A DNA stretch of 64,000 bases from Neocallimastix lanati (nom. inval.) (taxonomy: Eukaryota > Neocallimastigomycota > Neocallimastigomycetes > Neocallimastigales > Neocallimastigaceae), in the NCBI GenBank assembly GCA_016946835.1, contig JACVTC010000177.1:219501-283500 (forward strand), in the 5' to 3' direction. Each line of letters opens with the position of its first letter. The first letter of the stretch is position 1. The position numbers were made by a program, and so were the translations under genes. The notes beneath the pieces are model-generated. The model was given only the letters and a program-made list of their open reading frames with translations. It did not search any database and was not told where the DNA came from. Below, piece after piece: positions 38,801-50,181 of the stretch.

Positions 38801-39881
38801 GGATTATTAAAGATAAAACTGAACAAATAAAACTTATTAATGCAGCACATAACATAGGATATGAAGGAATTTATAAGACTTATTATCGTTTAATGAGAGA
38901 CTATTACTGGATGAACATGAAACAAGATATAACTAACTTCATTAAATGTTGTCATAAGTGTCAAACTTGTCGACGACAACCACTTAACCACTACACTGAA
39001 AATATTGCGACACCACCAGGATATCCATTCTCCAGAGTTGGATTAGATCTGGTTGGGCCCCTTCCTCTCACCAAAAACGGAAATAAATATATAATTGTAC
39101 TTGTAGACTATTTTACAAAGTGGACTGAAGCTGAGCCACTTAAATCTACTGAATCCGAAGACGTTATTAGGTTTTTAAAGTCGGTGTTCTCGCGTCATGG
39201 AATTCCTGAAGTTTTGGTTACGGATAATGGTCCACAATTCGTATCGGATAGGACAAAAGCATTTTTGGATTTACATGATGTATATGTGCAATACATTGCA
39301 ACATATCATCCTGCCTCAAACGGGGAGGTGGAAAACCGCAACCGTGAGATCTGTAAATACCTTAGACTACTGGGTGAGAACGATAAACAATGGGATGAAA
39401 CACTATATAGCGCGTTATGGGCACTAAGAACGAGCAAAAGCGAAGTTACGAAACACAGTAGTTTCGAATTATTGTATGGCCGTAGAGATCTTCAGCCTTT
39501 TGAATTATCTTTGAATATAGACCGGAGAAACGAATTCGAAAACGAAGAAGAATATATATTAAGGAAGTTCATTACCCATGATAGATGGATCCGGGAAGCT
39601 ATTAGAAACATTGAGACCGCGAATAAACTTTGGATGGACAGAAGAAAACAAATTAGACGTTTAAAGAGCAATTATAAACCTGGTGACTTGGTACTAGTGA
39701 AGGTGTTTAACAGAAGAAAACTCGACCCATCTTTACAGGTCCTTTGAGGATTATAAAACAAGAATTAAACACTGTATCCGTTTGTGACCCAATTACAGGA
39801 GAAGTTGCTGATAGAAACATCCATTTGAAGAACATTATTCCATACTTCACAGAAATAAATATAGAAGATGATGAAGAATAA
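35785..39881 (+). pseudogene. pol: Gypsy-2 Pol (protease - RT - RNase H - integrase) with two frameshifts
   Basis: A long Asn/Lys-rich lead is followed by a protease-like EIFLDTCASLNII (Cys where Gly is usual). RT has [23 protein letters not shown] and catalytic YIDD; RNase H has RTDASRDGLGG; integrase has a HHCC finger (HNIGYEG ... CHKCQTC) and the DDE core (LDLVGPLP, TDNGPQF, ASNGEVENRN). The C-terminus ends VADRNIHLKNIIPYF. Two breaks: an extra A in the A6 run at 37416-37421 (premature stop at 37425) and a missing base near 39729 (premature stop at 39745). They cancel, and the frame closes at 39881. With identical LTRs, homopolymer sequence error is as likely as real decay. Confidence 0.88.
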
Positions 39882-40004
39882 AATATATAACGTATAAATA
39901 TATAAATATAATCAGATAGGTATAAAATATATATATATATATATTTTATAAATCATTATATTAATTAATTAAAAAAATAAAAAAAAAAAAATAATAATAA
40001 TAAT

Positions 40005-40036
<32 letters not shown>

Positions 40037-40095
40037 TAATAATAATAATAATTAAAAAAAAAAAAAAAAAAAAAAAAAATAATAATAATAATAAT

Positions 40096-40138
<43 letters not shown>

Positions 40139-41051
40139 AGTAAATTGAATAGTAATAATCAATAATAGGATAGTATATATATAAATAAACAACAGTAATC
40201 ATATACAATAAATAATAAAAATATTTAATGAATAAATAAGTATATATAATAGTATAATAAATAAATAAATAGTATAATAATATATAGTAATAAGATATAA
40301 GAAAGGATAATATATATAATAGAACAAAATATATAAAACAATATAAATAATAGATAATAAAATAAATGATATATAGTATAAACAAATTTATATAGGACTT
40401 AGGTAATATAATAAGAGATAGATAATAAAATAAATGATATATAGTATAAACAAATTTATATAGGACTTAGGTAATATAATAAGAGATAGATAATAAAATA
40501 AATGATATATAGTATAAACAAATTTATATAGGACTTAGGTAATATAATATGAGATAGATAATAAAATAAATGATATATATTATAATAGTATAATATAATT
40601 TATTACGACACTTTATGAATAACAAAGATATAATATATATACATAGAAAAATAATTTAAAAATAATTTATTTTGGAAAATAAATAATATCATAATAATAA
40701 TGATAAATAATATTTTTAATATTAATAATTGAGAAGATATATATATACTTAACACTCTAATAATAGTTAAACTACAATACAAGATTCAATTATTTTCTTT
40801 TATTATTATTTATATATTTTATTTTAAATGACAACGCAAATAAATCACATTATGAATGACACGTTAAGATATAAACAATATACATAAGAAAATTATAAAT
40901 ACATCTATATAAATATTTAGAATAATAATAAATTAATAATTCAATTTTAAATTTCCAAAATTTAAATTTCAAAATCTCATTTCAATTTCAATTTCAAAGT
41001 TAAGTTAAAATTATTCAATATATATAACAAAAATTAAATAATGACTTACCT

Positions 41052-41082
<31 letters not shown>

Positions 41083-41111
41083 TATATATCTTATAAATCA
41101 TTATAAATTTA

Positions 41112-41147
<36 letters not shown>

Positions 41148-41182
41148 TATATATCTTATAAATCATTATAAATTTAATAAAT

Positions 41183-41213
<31 letters not shown>

Positions 41214-41337
41214 TATATATCTTATAAATCATTATAAATTTAATAAAAAAAAAAAAAAAAAAAAATTATATAAATTGTATCTAAATACCCAAGTAATAGA
41301 CTTCAAGGGACGAAGTCAAGGCTAAGTGGGGGCGTTT
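39882..41337 (+). repeat. Gypsy-2 3' untranslated region with poly-A and tandem repeats
   Basis: It holds three poly-A/AAT blocks (39970-40136), three or more copies of a roughly 70-bp unit (about 40380-40580, containing TATAGGACTTAGGTAATATAA), and four copies of a poly-A-led unit containing TATATCTTATAAATCATT (about 41054-41270). The polypurine tract precedes the LTR at 41338. No gene. Confidence 0.85.
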
Positions 41338-41931
41338 TGATACAATACAGCTAGAAATACGCAAGAAAATTAACAAAAGAGAAAATCTTATAATAATATA
41401 GTGAAAAATAATTATAATATATAATATACTAAATCATTATATAAATAGATTAAAATTAATTAGACAGCCAATAATATTCAAGATAAAATTAATTAATAAA
41501 TTTAAAAGAAAAATGAAATAAAAGTTAAAGAGAGAGTTTTCTTGTTGTTTTAAAAATTCTAATTGAGTAAAATAATAGTTTTAGAGAACTTATAGTTTAG
41601 TTTAAATAATTAAGTAATTACTTATAGTTAAAGGATAAGAGTTGAATCCTACAATTATAAGTAAAATTATTATTAAGATATTAATATAAATTGAATTATT
41701 AGAGATAGATAAAAATCATTATATTCAGAGGAATATAAATATAATTGTAATAATTTATGTAAAATAAATAAATAAATAAAAACAAGATTTAAAAAGAAAT
41801 AAATAAATTTTATTATTTGTGTAAATTATTATTTATTATCTTTGAGTTGGAATATATTATTTTACAAATTCCCTATTTGCTCGACCTCGTTATAAATAGA
41901 AATCTGATACTTTATTACTTATATTGTATCA
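41338..41931 (+). repeat. Gypsy-2 3' LTR
   Basis: 594 bp, identical to the 5' LTR in every part I compared; followed by target duplication TTTA. Confidence 0.95.
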
Positions 41932-43295
41932 TTTATAATACAGAATGAACAAATAATACTAATTGTGCTAGAATAATATAAATTATTCTAACCTTATAGA
42001 TTATTCTATTCTATATAATTGGAACTTTCCAATATTCTTCAAATATTACTAAATAGAAATCTTAAGTTAATAAATCACTAATTAACTTATAATTCCTTTT
42101 TGAATTATCGATCCGATTCCATATAATGTATTAAAAATCTTTAGCCAAGAATATTGTCCTTGCCCACTTAATATATTAATATTATATTTCTTTTGTATTA
42201 TGTTATATTGAAAATAATCAAATCTATTTAATTAGTTATTAAAATTTTCGTTATCAATTTAAATTTATTTTTAATTACTAAATTTAACTAAACCACAATA
42301 AAAAATTCTGTATAATCTCTTTATTTTTATTTTATATATATTAGTATTAAACTATTATTAAATAATTAATAATTCAATAATATATAACTACTATTTATAG
42401 CAATAATATTATTAACTAAAATAATAATTCAATTTCAATTTAAATGTTTTATTTATAAAAATAATTAGTAATTAGTTTATTAAAAAAAATAGTTAGGCTT
42501 TACAAATTTTAATTTGATAAAAAAATATAAATACATGTAATTTTTAGTGAAATAAAATATAATCAATAACTTACTTTTATTAAATAAATAATTATATTAT
42601 TATTTTTCTTTTATAAATTTAAATAAATAAATATTGATTTTAAAACAAATTATTTTTTTTTTATTGTAATTTTATTATTTGTGTTAATTATTATTATATT
42701 CCTAAAATTATATGAACCATACCATTTAGGATTCGTTACATATACTTAGATTTCAACTAATATTTTATTTATTTTCTGACCTGCTTATTTATTAAGGTAT
42801 TTACTTATATAATTTATTTTATTTATTCTAAATTATTTTCGTTCTAGTAATTAATTATTATTATATTAATATTATATTATTATTCATAAAGTCGTCAGCA
42901 CGATATCCAATTGTAATGGTGTGCGACGAGTAAACGAAACAAATATAATATAATATAATAATATTAACTAATATGTTATTAAAGAGCCACAGTAGAAATA
43001 AAACACCATGAAGATAAAGCGCAAAAGACAACACAGTAACGATAAACACGGTATGGATCAAACACAGTAGAAACCAAACACAGTAGAAACCAAAAACAGT
43101 AGAAACCAAAAACAGTAGAAACCAAAAATAGTAGAAACCAAACACAGTAAAAACCAAAAACAGTAGAAACCAAACACAGTAAAAACCAAACACAGTAGAA
43201 ACCAAACACAGTAGAAACCAAACACAGTAGAAGAATCCAAACGCAATAGTAGTTTTTTACTTGTTATAACGTGTTTTTTGTTTAAATCTTAATGG
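41932..43295 (-). other. Chromovirus leader, LTR-proximal part
   Basis: Non-coding, AT-rich, with the 16-bp minisatellite described separately. Short open frames on the minus strand at 42861-43246 arise only from that repeat. Confidence 0.65.
43063..43240 (-). repeat. 16-bp minisatellite in the chromovirus leader (about 11 copies)
   Basis: Plus-strand unit ACACAGTAGAAACCAA, with AAACAG and AGTAAAAACC variants. It starts about 60 nt inside the priming site. The fragment at 26686-28929 has an unrelated 40-bp tandem in the same relative position. Confidence 0.9.
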
Positions 43296-43306
43296 GTATT
43301 AGTTAT
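43296..43306 (-). promoter_or_regulatory. Putative self-priming PBS of the chromovirus
   Basis: The 11 nt directly after the 5' LTR (ATAACTAATAC in element orientation) are complementary to GTATTAGTTAT inside the LTR (43451-43461). No tRNA-type TGG is present. This resembles the Tf1/sushi arrangement, in which the first 11 nt of the RNA prime reverse transcription. Confidence 0.65.
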
Positions 43307-43927
43307 TGTAATGAATCCGTCAATAAAAAACAGATTATAACAATAAAAAACACTACAATTTAAACAAATAAAATTAAAGTAATTTCTTTTATTAATAAAT
43401 TCTTTTATTAATTATAAACTTCTTTTATGTTATTAATTGTAAAATAGTTAATAACTAATACATCAATTTAATTAAGAAAAATTACATGTATTTATATTTT
43501 TTCTTATTACAATATTAATATATGATGTTATTTAATAATATATATAAAACTATTTATTTATAAAAAAAAGATTTTTTAATTAATAATTTTTATTATTTAT
43601 TAATTTACTAAAACTAAAATTAATTTTTTAAACTCTTTATTTTATTTATTATTTTAATACTTATAATAATTTTAATTATATATTTAATATTGAAAAACTA
43701 TTTTTATAAATATTAACTATTTAAGATTATTCCTAAATTAATATTTAACTATTTAAAATTAAACTAAATTAACTAAACTAATTAAAAAATATTTTCAATT
43801 TTAAAAAAATAATTAAATTTTATTTCAATAAATTTTATATTAAAAAAATAATTCATATACATTAAATAAATTAATTGTACGAAAAATTAAGCTATTTAAT
43901 GTATTAAAGATTTATTAAATCTTTACA
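43307..43927 (-). repeat. Chromovirus 5' LTR
   Basis: 621 bp, near-identical to 23199-23820. It is followed at 43928-43932 by GCCAT, the partner of 23194-23198, so it is not a solo LTR despite lying 20 kb away. Confidence 0.92.
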
Positions 43928-43992
43928 GCCATCTTAATACTTTGTTAAAATCGATTTTTAAATTTAAAGCTTTGTAATTTATTATAGAGTAT

Positions 43993-44007
43993 TGAGACTC
44001 TTAATCT
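43993..44007 (-). promoter_or_regulatory. Copia A primer site matching the tRNA-Lys(CUU) anticodon arm
   Basis: In element orientation AGATTAAGAGTCTCA lies 5 nt after the LTR. It is complementary to the anticodon stem-loop of eukaryotic tRNA-Lys(CUU) as I recall it, as in half-tRNA priming known for copia. Confidence 0.7.
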
Positions 44008-44012
44008 ATTAT

Positions 44013-44253
44013 TGTTTAATATTTATTTATTAATAATTAGATATATAACGCAAGTGTTATATAAATGGTTAACAAAGATTTAAAGTACAGATAAAATTAT
44101 ATGTTTTTATATTTAATTGTGGCTTGTTCTAGATACATACTAATTTATATTTTAATTTGTAATTACAATATATTTAATATAATTTAATTTAATATTTTAT
44201 TAAACTTAAGCTAGACTATAACTTTATATTAATAAAATTAACATACGTTAACA
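44013..44253 (-). repeat. Copia A 5' LTR
   Basis: 241 bp, partner of 17095-17335; followed by ATTAT. Confidence 0.9.
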
Positions 44254-44284
<31 letters not shown>

Positions 44285-44309
44285 ATTATTATTATTATTA
44301 ATTATTATA

Positions 44310-44395
<86 letters not shown>

Positions 44396-44397
44396 TT
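44254..44397. repeat. (ATT)n microsatellite between copia A and copia B
   Basis: About 140 bp of ATT with occasional AATT interruptions. A copia LTR abuts each end. Confidence 0.95.
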
Positions 44398-44625
44398 TGA
44401 TAACTTTGGTTATTTTGGATTTAGTTTTTATATCGACTTTTATTTATTATATTTAGATAGATAGTGAGCACTTAGGTACAAAGTGCTTTAAAGAACTGAT
44501 GTACAATAAAATTTCTTTACACCATATTTATAGACATAAAAATGTGGCTTAGACCACATGACACATTAGTGTAATATGACACATAATATAAATATATATA
44601 ACTAATAATTCACATTAAGTTAACA
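44398..44625 (-). repeat. Copia B 3' LTR
   Basis: 228 bp, about 97 percent like 50892-51119. Confidence 0.88.
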
Positions 44626-46362
44626 TTCCCCCTCAAACCTAATTATTTCATAGAATATAATTTGGTTTGCAAGAGTACGTGTGAATTATGTTAATTTTCT
44701 AATATTAAATTTTTCTAATGTTTTTCCTAATATCTATAAACTATAATTTTTAACTGTTCTAAATTAATTCTTAGTTTTACATGAATTTAAAATATTTTCT
44801 CAATTTTACATGAAATAATATTATTTGTTTAATTTTACATGAAATATAGTAATTTTACAATTTTTACATAATTAAAATAATTTTCTAATGTAATATTAAT
44901 TATTTAGTAGTTAAAATAATTTCTTAAATATAATTTAATTTAATGATTTCCCCCTAAACTAAGTATTTAGTATTATAACACCTTTAATAACTATTTGATG
45001 AATATATGCCATCTTTAATATAAAATAATTATATGGTTTAAATTTACCATTTATATATGATGGAAACCTTTCTCTTGAAGGGCGATATTATACCATCTAA
45101 AATATGTGAATACCTCTGTTATATTGGGTTTTACATCACTATTAATTATAATCCGCTTTGTAGATTAGCGCTAACTTTTATATATATTTCACTTTGTAGT
45201 TTTAGCGATAACTATTAAATATTGCTTTATAGATTAGCATTAACTATTAAAATATCTTCGTTTTGTAGATAAACGTTAACTATTATGTAAATTAGGTGTT
45301 TTAAGTAAATTTTGTTTGGGGTATTAAAATTGAATTAATTTAATATTTAATTATGTTATTTTACATTTAAAATCCTAATATTGAATTATTAAATTATTTT
45401 AAATTTTATATTTCATTAAGGATTTTCTAAGTTTCATTTTTACGTTTTTGTTATTACTAGATTTTCTTTCATTTCAAGTTAATTTTCAAAGTAATTAATT
45501 TAGTTAAATTTCAATTTTAAATTAACATTTGTTTTCCTATCTTTATACTATGTCCCCCTAAAATCCAAATGTATAAAATATTTCAATATTTGGGTTTTCT
45601 TTCCAATAGGTATTAATAATTCCTATTCTAAACCTATGTTCTATTACAATACTATTGTATAATTATCCAATATTATTATCCAATTCCCCCCTCAAATCTA
45701 AATGTTAAAAGAATTTAATATTTGGATTTGAAAGTAATGTTTAAACTGAATGTAATTTGTGAATATTCAAAACTATTTGAGTGATAAATTGAAATATTGT
45801 TATGATTAAATATATCATAATCTTAGATCTATGTTAATTTGGATATCTTACCAATAGATCGACTAATATACATTAATAATATAAGTAAGTTAATATGAGG
45901 AGTCTATCATCCGCTTGTATAAGTCGGAGTTATAACATTTTGTAATAGAATATTGAGTAAAATATATAAATGATGAATCAATGTCATCATTATAACAATG
46001 GAGCCTTTTCTATGAAAGTGTTATACCATTGTGGATGGAATCCTTACGAGTATATGAAGGTATTACACCATCTCTTAAATCAGTAGTATCCCTGGTAAAA
46101 ACTCATTTCACGCTAAGTTATACCATGATATGAATATTATTGAATATACCCATTTCACGCTAGGTATTCAATTATTAAAATAATATTGTAGAATATGCTC
46201 ATTTCACGCTAAGCATTTCTATCATAATTATGACTTCTTCTTTCGAATATCAGCTTTGGAGATAAGAAGTAACTATTATTAAATATATTCGAATAAATAG
46301 TAATATGTTAAAATACGCTTTTGAGTTATAAATATGCGTTTAAATTTGTATACCTCATGTAG
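44626..46362 (-). other. Non-coding interior of copia B with recurring motifs
   Basis: No gene. On the minus strand G-rich purine boxes like the polypurine tract recur near 44630, 44950, 45552 and 45690. TTTGTAG..TTAGCG phrases recur at 45157-45270, and TTTCACGCTA occurs three times (about 46107, 46152 and 46205). This looks like expanded or multiply inserted 3' retroelement sequence. Confidence 0.5.
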
Positions 46363-47081
46363 TGTAAAGATTTAATAAAATCTATAATAAATAATTATTA
46401 CATAATTAATTAATGTAATAAAATTACATAAATTTATGATTTATGTATATGAAAATTAATTAGAAATTTATGTAAACTTTTCATAAAGGATAAATTATTA
46501 TTTAAATAATTTTGGATAATAAATTTAGGGGGAGGAGCATTTCGCAAAATTTCATTTCGGAAAGTTTCATTTCGGAAAATTTTTAATAAATAAATAAATT
46601 AATAATAAAATAAATAAATAATATATATAATTTAAATAAAAAACTAAATAAATAAAAATAAATATATAAAACTATAATAAATAAATAAATTTTAAAATTA
46701 AATTTTTATAAAAAATATACATATATATATGGACATATATATATTAAATATACATTATATAATAATAAATATTCATTAGAATTAACGCTTTAAAAAAATA
46801 AAATATTTTATCATATGTTTTAAACGTTTTATAATTTTTTAAAATATATATAAGAATTTTATATATAAAAAAAATAAGTATTAATAATTTAAAAGATGTA
46901 AAGGATAATAATTTAAAATATAATTGTTAAATTTAAAATATAATTATTAAAAAAAATATTAAAAAATAATATTTAAATAATTAATTGATCATTTTACACC
47001 TTTTAAGTCCTTGTGCAGTATTTTAAAAATCTTAAATTGCTAATAAATTTTTTTAATAAAAGAAATATTTATAAATAATTC

Positions 47082-47121
<40 letters not shown>

Positions 47122-48663
47122 TGAGGACATCATAAAAAAGGGAGCTAAAAGTAGCACAAAAATAGGATGATTTTAGGTGGTATCTATTTTTATATTTTAT
47201 ATTTTATATTTTATATTTTATATTTTATATTTTTTATTTTATATTTTTTATTTTTATTTTATATTTTATATTTTTTTTTATTTTATATTTTTTTTTTATT
47301 TTATATTTTATATTTTATATTTTTATTTTATATTTTTTTTATTTTTTTTATTTTTTATTTTATATTTTATATTTTTTATTTTTATTTTATATTTTTTATA
47401 TTTTTTTTATTTTTTTTTATTTTTTATTTTATATTTTTTATTTTTATTTTTTATTTTTTATATTTTTTATATTTTTTTTTTTTTATTTTTTATTTTATAT
47501 TTTATATTTTTATTTTTTATTTTTTATTTTATATATATATATATATATATATTTTATTTTTTATTTTTATTTTATATTTTATATTTTATATTTTATATTT
47601 TTTTTATATTTTATACTTTATATTTTTTTTTTATTATTTTATATTTTTATATTTTATACTTTTTATTTTTTTTTTTATTTTATATTTTTATATTTTATAT
47701 TTTTATATTTTATATTTTATATTTTTTTTTTATATTTTATATTTTATATTTTATATTTTATATATTATATTTTTTTTTTATTTTTTATTTTATATTTTAT
47801 ATTTTTTATTTTTTATTTTATAATTTTTTTTTATTTTTTTATTATTTATTTATTTATTTTATTATTTATTTATCTATTTATTAAAATTTTGCGAAATGAA
47901 AAATTTGCGAAATGACACAAAAAATTTTGCAAAATGAAACTTTTCCGAAATGAATTTTTGCGAAATGACACACACTCATAAATTTAATCTAAATAATTTA
48001 TTTAAGTTAGTTAATTTAGTTTATTTAATTTAGTTATTTTATTTTAGTTAGTTAATGTAGTTTATTTAATTTAGTTATTTTATTTTAGTTAGTTAATTTA
48101 GTTTATTTAATTTAGTTATTTTATTTTAGTTAGTTAATTTAGTTTAGTCAGTTTAAAATACTTTAAAATTAATTTCGGAATAGTTTTAAATAGTTAAAAT
48201 TAGTTTAAATAGTTTATAAAAATAGTTTTGAATTGTAAATATATAAACATTAGTATTAATAATATTTAAATAATAAATAAATAATAAATGAGTTTTTATT
48301 GAATTTAATTATTATTATAAATAAGTTGAAAGTTTATTGAATTAATTATTGTTTAGTTTTAGTTAATTATTATTTAATAAAATTATTAATAAATATTTTG
48401 TTTATTAATAAATAGTAATATATATGTATATTAAATAGGTTTGATATATTAAAATGTAATCATGAAAAAATATAAATACATGTAAAATTCATTATTTAAA
48501 TCGATATATTAGTTATTGACTATCAAATAGTTAATAACGAGAAGAGATTTATTTTAATTTAATAAAAGATTATTTATTAAAAAAAGGAATTTTTTTTATT
48601 ACGTGTTTTTAAATATTTTGTGTATTTTGTTATTTGTAATCTGTTTCTCCTAAACTCTTTACA
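46363..48663 (+). repeat. Solo chromovirus-type LTR split by a TIR element
   Basis: Starts TGTAAAG and ends CTTTACA, with a perfect 5-bp duplication TGTAG at 46358-46362 and 48664-48668. Without the 1.46-kb insert it is about 839 bp. It shares the CGAT-TATTAGTTATT block with the LTRs of the chromovirus. No internal region is attached, so it arose by LTR-LTR recombination. Confidence 0.85.
46528..47977. mobile_element. MULE-like non-autonomous TIR element
   Basis: 1450 bp flanked by the 9-bp duplication ATAAATTTA (46519-46527 and 47978-47986). The uninterrupted related LTR at 50182 has only one copy. Terminal inverted repeats contain CATTTCGCAAAA and CATTTCGGAAA(A)GTTTCATTT, with outer GGGGGAGGAG / GAGTGTGTGT ends. 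The interior is low complexity: poly-A at 47083-47119 and TTTTATA-type repeats at 47180-47880. No transposase. The 9-bp TSD suggests mobilisation by a Mutator-like transposase. Confidence 0.85.
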
Positions 48664-48668
48664 TGTAG

Positions 48669-49309
48669 ATGCTTTGTGGTTGAGCAATAACCATAATTCA
48701 AGAATGTTTTGAATTTATGTACGTGTGTGGAAAAATAAATTATGAAGTAATTAATAAGTAAAGGGTAGGATAATTGAAAATAATTAAGTTAATTTAAAAT
48801 TATATAATGAATGTTGAATGTTCAGAGCATCAAAAATAATAAAATTTCTATCTTCTTCTCTTTTATATTATTGATAAACTATATATTTATTTCTATTAAC
48901 TGTGAAAATTTAATATTATTGTAAAGTTTTATGTCACGAATAAAAGTTAATGTATAGAATTAATCTTTTATTTAAATCTTTAAATAATTGTAAATCTCAT
49001 AATTGTTTAGATTTAAATTTTGTTTATTTAAATATAAATAATTTCTTATAAAATGTTTGAATATAAATAGTTGATATAATGAATAATTCTCTATCTAAAT
49101 AATGTTTTCTCATATATAAAGCATTTGATGCTTACTTTTTCATAAGTTGATATATTTTACTGAATATATATATGTACAAGTTGATTGATTAATAAATTCT
49201 TGCTATTGTAATATAATGATTGTTGATTGAATTGAATGATTAAAGTATTGTAAATTGTTGTTGATTGACTATAAGTATTGTTAAAAATTAAGTGTTGATG
49301 ATTGATAAT
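48669..49309. other. Non-coding flank downstream of the LRR pseudogene
   Basis: AT-rich. No gene or RNA recognised. Confidence 0.6.
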
Positions 49310-50181
49310 TGTTGTTAATGACAACAGTGGCAACAAAATATATAAGTAATTGCGTTCCATACGGCGCCTAAACCAACTAATAACCAAAATTTTTATTATT
49401 ATTTTGTTCTTCATTATAATTTTCTTCATCGTAATTATAATGTTGATCATCGTTAATTCTTGTATCTGAGGGGTCATCAGTATCAGTTTCATAAGAATAT
49501 TTAGTAGTAGTAATCTGTAGGGTAATCATAATATAGGTCATCACAATCACAAATATCGTAGTCAGTTGAATCTATATCGTCAAAAATATCAGTTGTGTCA
49601 GTATTGTTAGAAATATTAGCTGTACATCTATAACTTATTCCAAGATATGAACTTCTATGGGAGTAACATCATTTTCTGAATAACATAGGCTAGTTTCGTT
49701 ATAGTTATATAATTTAACATTACTGAGATAGGTAATATTAGGTACTTTTCCCATTTATGGTTATTTCTTAAATTAAAATATTCCAATGCACTTAGATCTT
49801 CAATTTCTCTAGTTGATATAATGCTAGATAAGTTATTATTACTAAGATTAAGTTCCTTTAAATTAAATAATTTTCCAATAGTAGAAGGAATAGTTTCGTT
49901 CAATGTATTATTATGTAAATATAAATATTCTAATTTAATTAAATCATCAATGGGTGATGGTAAGGGTCTTTCTAAATAATTATTATTCGGTTTTAAACTG
50001 TTTAGTTTTCTTAATTCCCCAATGGATGATGGGATTGTTCCACTTAAACTATTATTTGACAAGTTCAAATATTCTAGATTATATAATTTTCCAATGGATG
50101 AAGGTATTGAACCTGAAATATTATTACGTCCTATATTTAAAGAAATTAAATTTCTTAAGTTCCCAATAGATAAAGGGATAG
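49310..50181 (-). pseudogene. LRR membrane-protein pseudogene, N-terminally truncated
   Basis: The minus-strand frame from 50181 has five to six plant-type 24-residue leucine-rich repeats (SGTIPSSIGELRKL, NETIPSTIGKLFNLKEL, LNLSNNNLS). Further on, in shifted frames, come an acidic Asp/Tyr segment (TDYDICDCDDLYYDYPTD) and a hydrophobic stretch (LLVGLGAVWNAITYIF) that looks like a C-terminal membrane anchor. At least two frameshifts are needed to join them, so it is dead. The N-terminus is cut by the LTR at 50182. Proteins of this type are typically cell-surface recognition or adhesion molecules; the role here is unknown. Confidence 0.75.

Larger units (their letters stand above)
33702..41931 (+). 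mobile_element. Gypsy-2: full-length Ty3/gypsy element, young
   Basis: The 594-bp LTRs at 33702-34295 and 41338-41931 appear identical where I compared them. They have perfect terminal inverted repeats TGATACAA/TTGTATCA. TTTA is duplicated at 33698-33701 and 41932-41935 (4 bp). Internal order: primer site, gag, a predicted -1 frameshift signal, pol (protease-RT-RNase H-integrase, no chromodomain), an AT-rich repeat-laden 3' region and a G-rich polypurine tract AGTGGGGGCG before the 3' LTR. Inserted in the chromovirus leader. Confidence 0.93.
23199..43927 (-). mobile_element. Chromovirus (Ty3/gypsy with chromodomain) nested in copia A
   Basis: LTRs at 23199-23820 (3') and 43307-43927 (5') are near-identical. 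GCCAT at 23194-23198 and 43928-43932 is a 5-bp target duplication, which proves they are ends of one insertion. Order on the minus strand: 5' LTR, 11-nt putative self-priming site, long repeat-bearing leader (43295-41932 and 33701-31049, split by gypsy-2), gag (31048-30263), protease (30393-29626), pol (about 29640-28930 and 26685-23831, split by a foreign fragment), polypurine tract AAAGGGCGAGAT and 3' LTR. The reading frames carry two shifts. Confidence 0.87.
17095..44253 (-). mobile_element. Copia A: Ty1/copia element, split by a nested chromovirus
   Basis: Outer element of nest 1, on the minus strand. Two 241-bp LTRs (17095-17335 and 44013-44253) start TGTTAAC and end TAAACA in element orientation, and are flanked by ATTAT at 17090-17094 and 44254-44258. 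The internal parts are: a primer site (43993-44007) and leader up to the gag start at 43928, a 20.7-kb chromovirus insertion (23199-43927), gag-protease-integrase (20229-23198), RT-RNase H (17348-about 20080) and a polypurine tract GAGGAGGAG next to the 3' LTR. LTR differences are few, so the copy is fairly young, but pol is broken. Confidence 0.85.

Noticed and set aside
42861-43246. Three overlapping minus-strand frames of VFGFYCVWFLL type
   Set aside because: Translation of the 16-bp minisatellite, open in all frames because of the unit sequence.
43307-43927. Solo LTR
   Set aside because: It shares TSD GCCAT with the LTR at 23199, so it is the 5' LTR of the nested chromovirus.
47167-47884. 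Two long overlapping Phe/Tyr/Ile-only open frames
   Set aside because: They arise from TTTTATA low-complexity repeats inside the TIR element; there is no codon signal.
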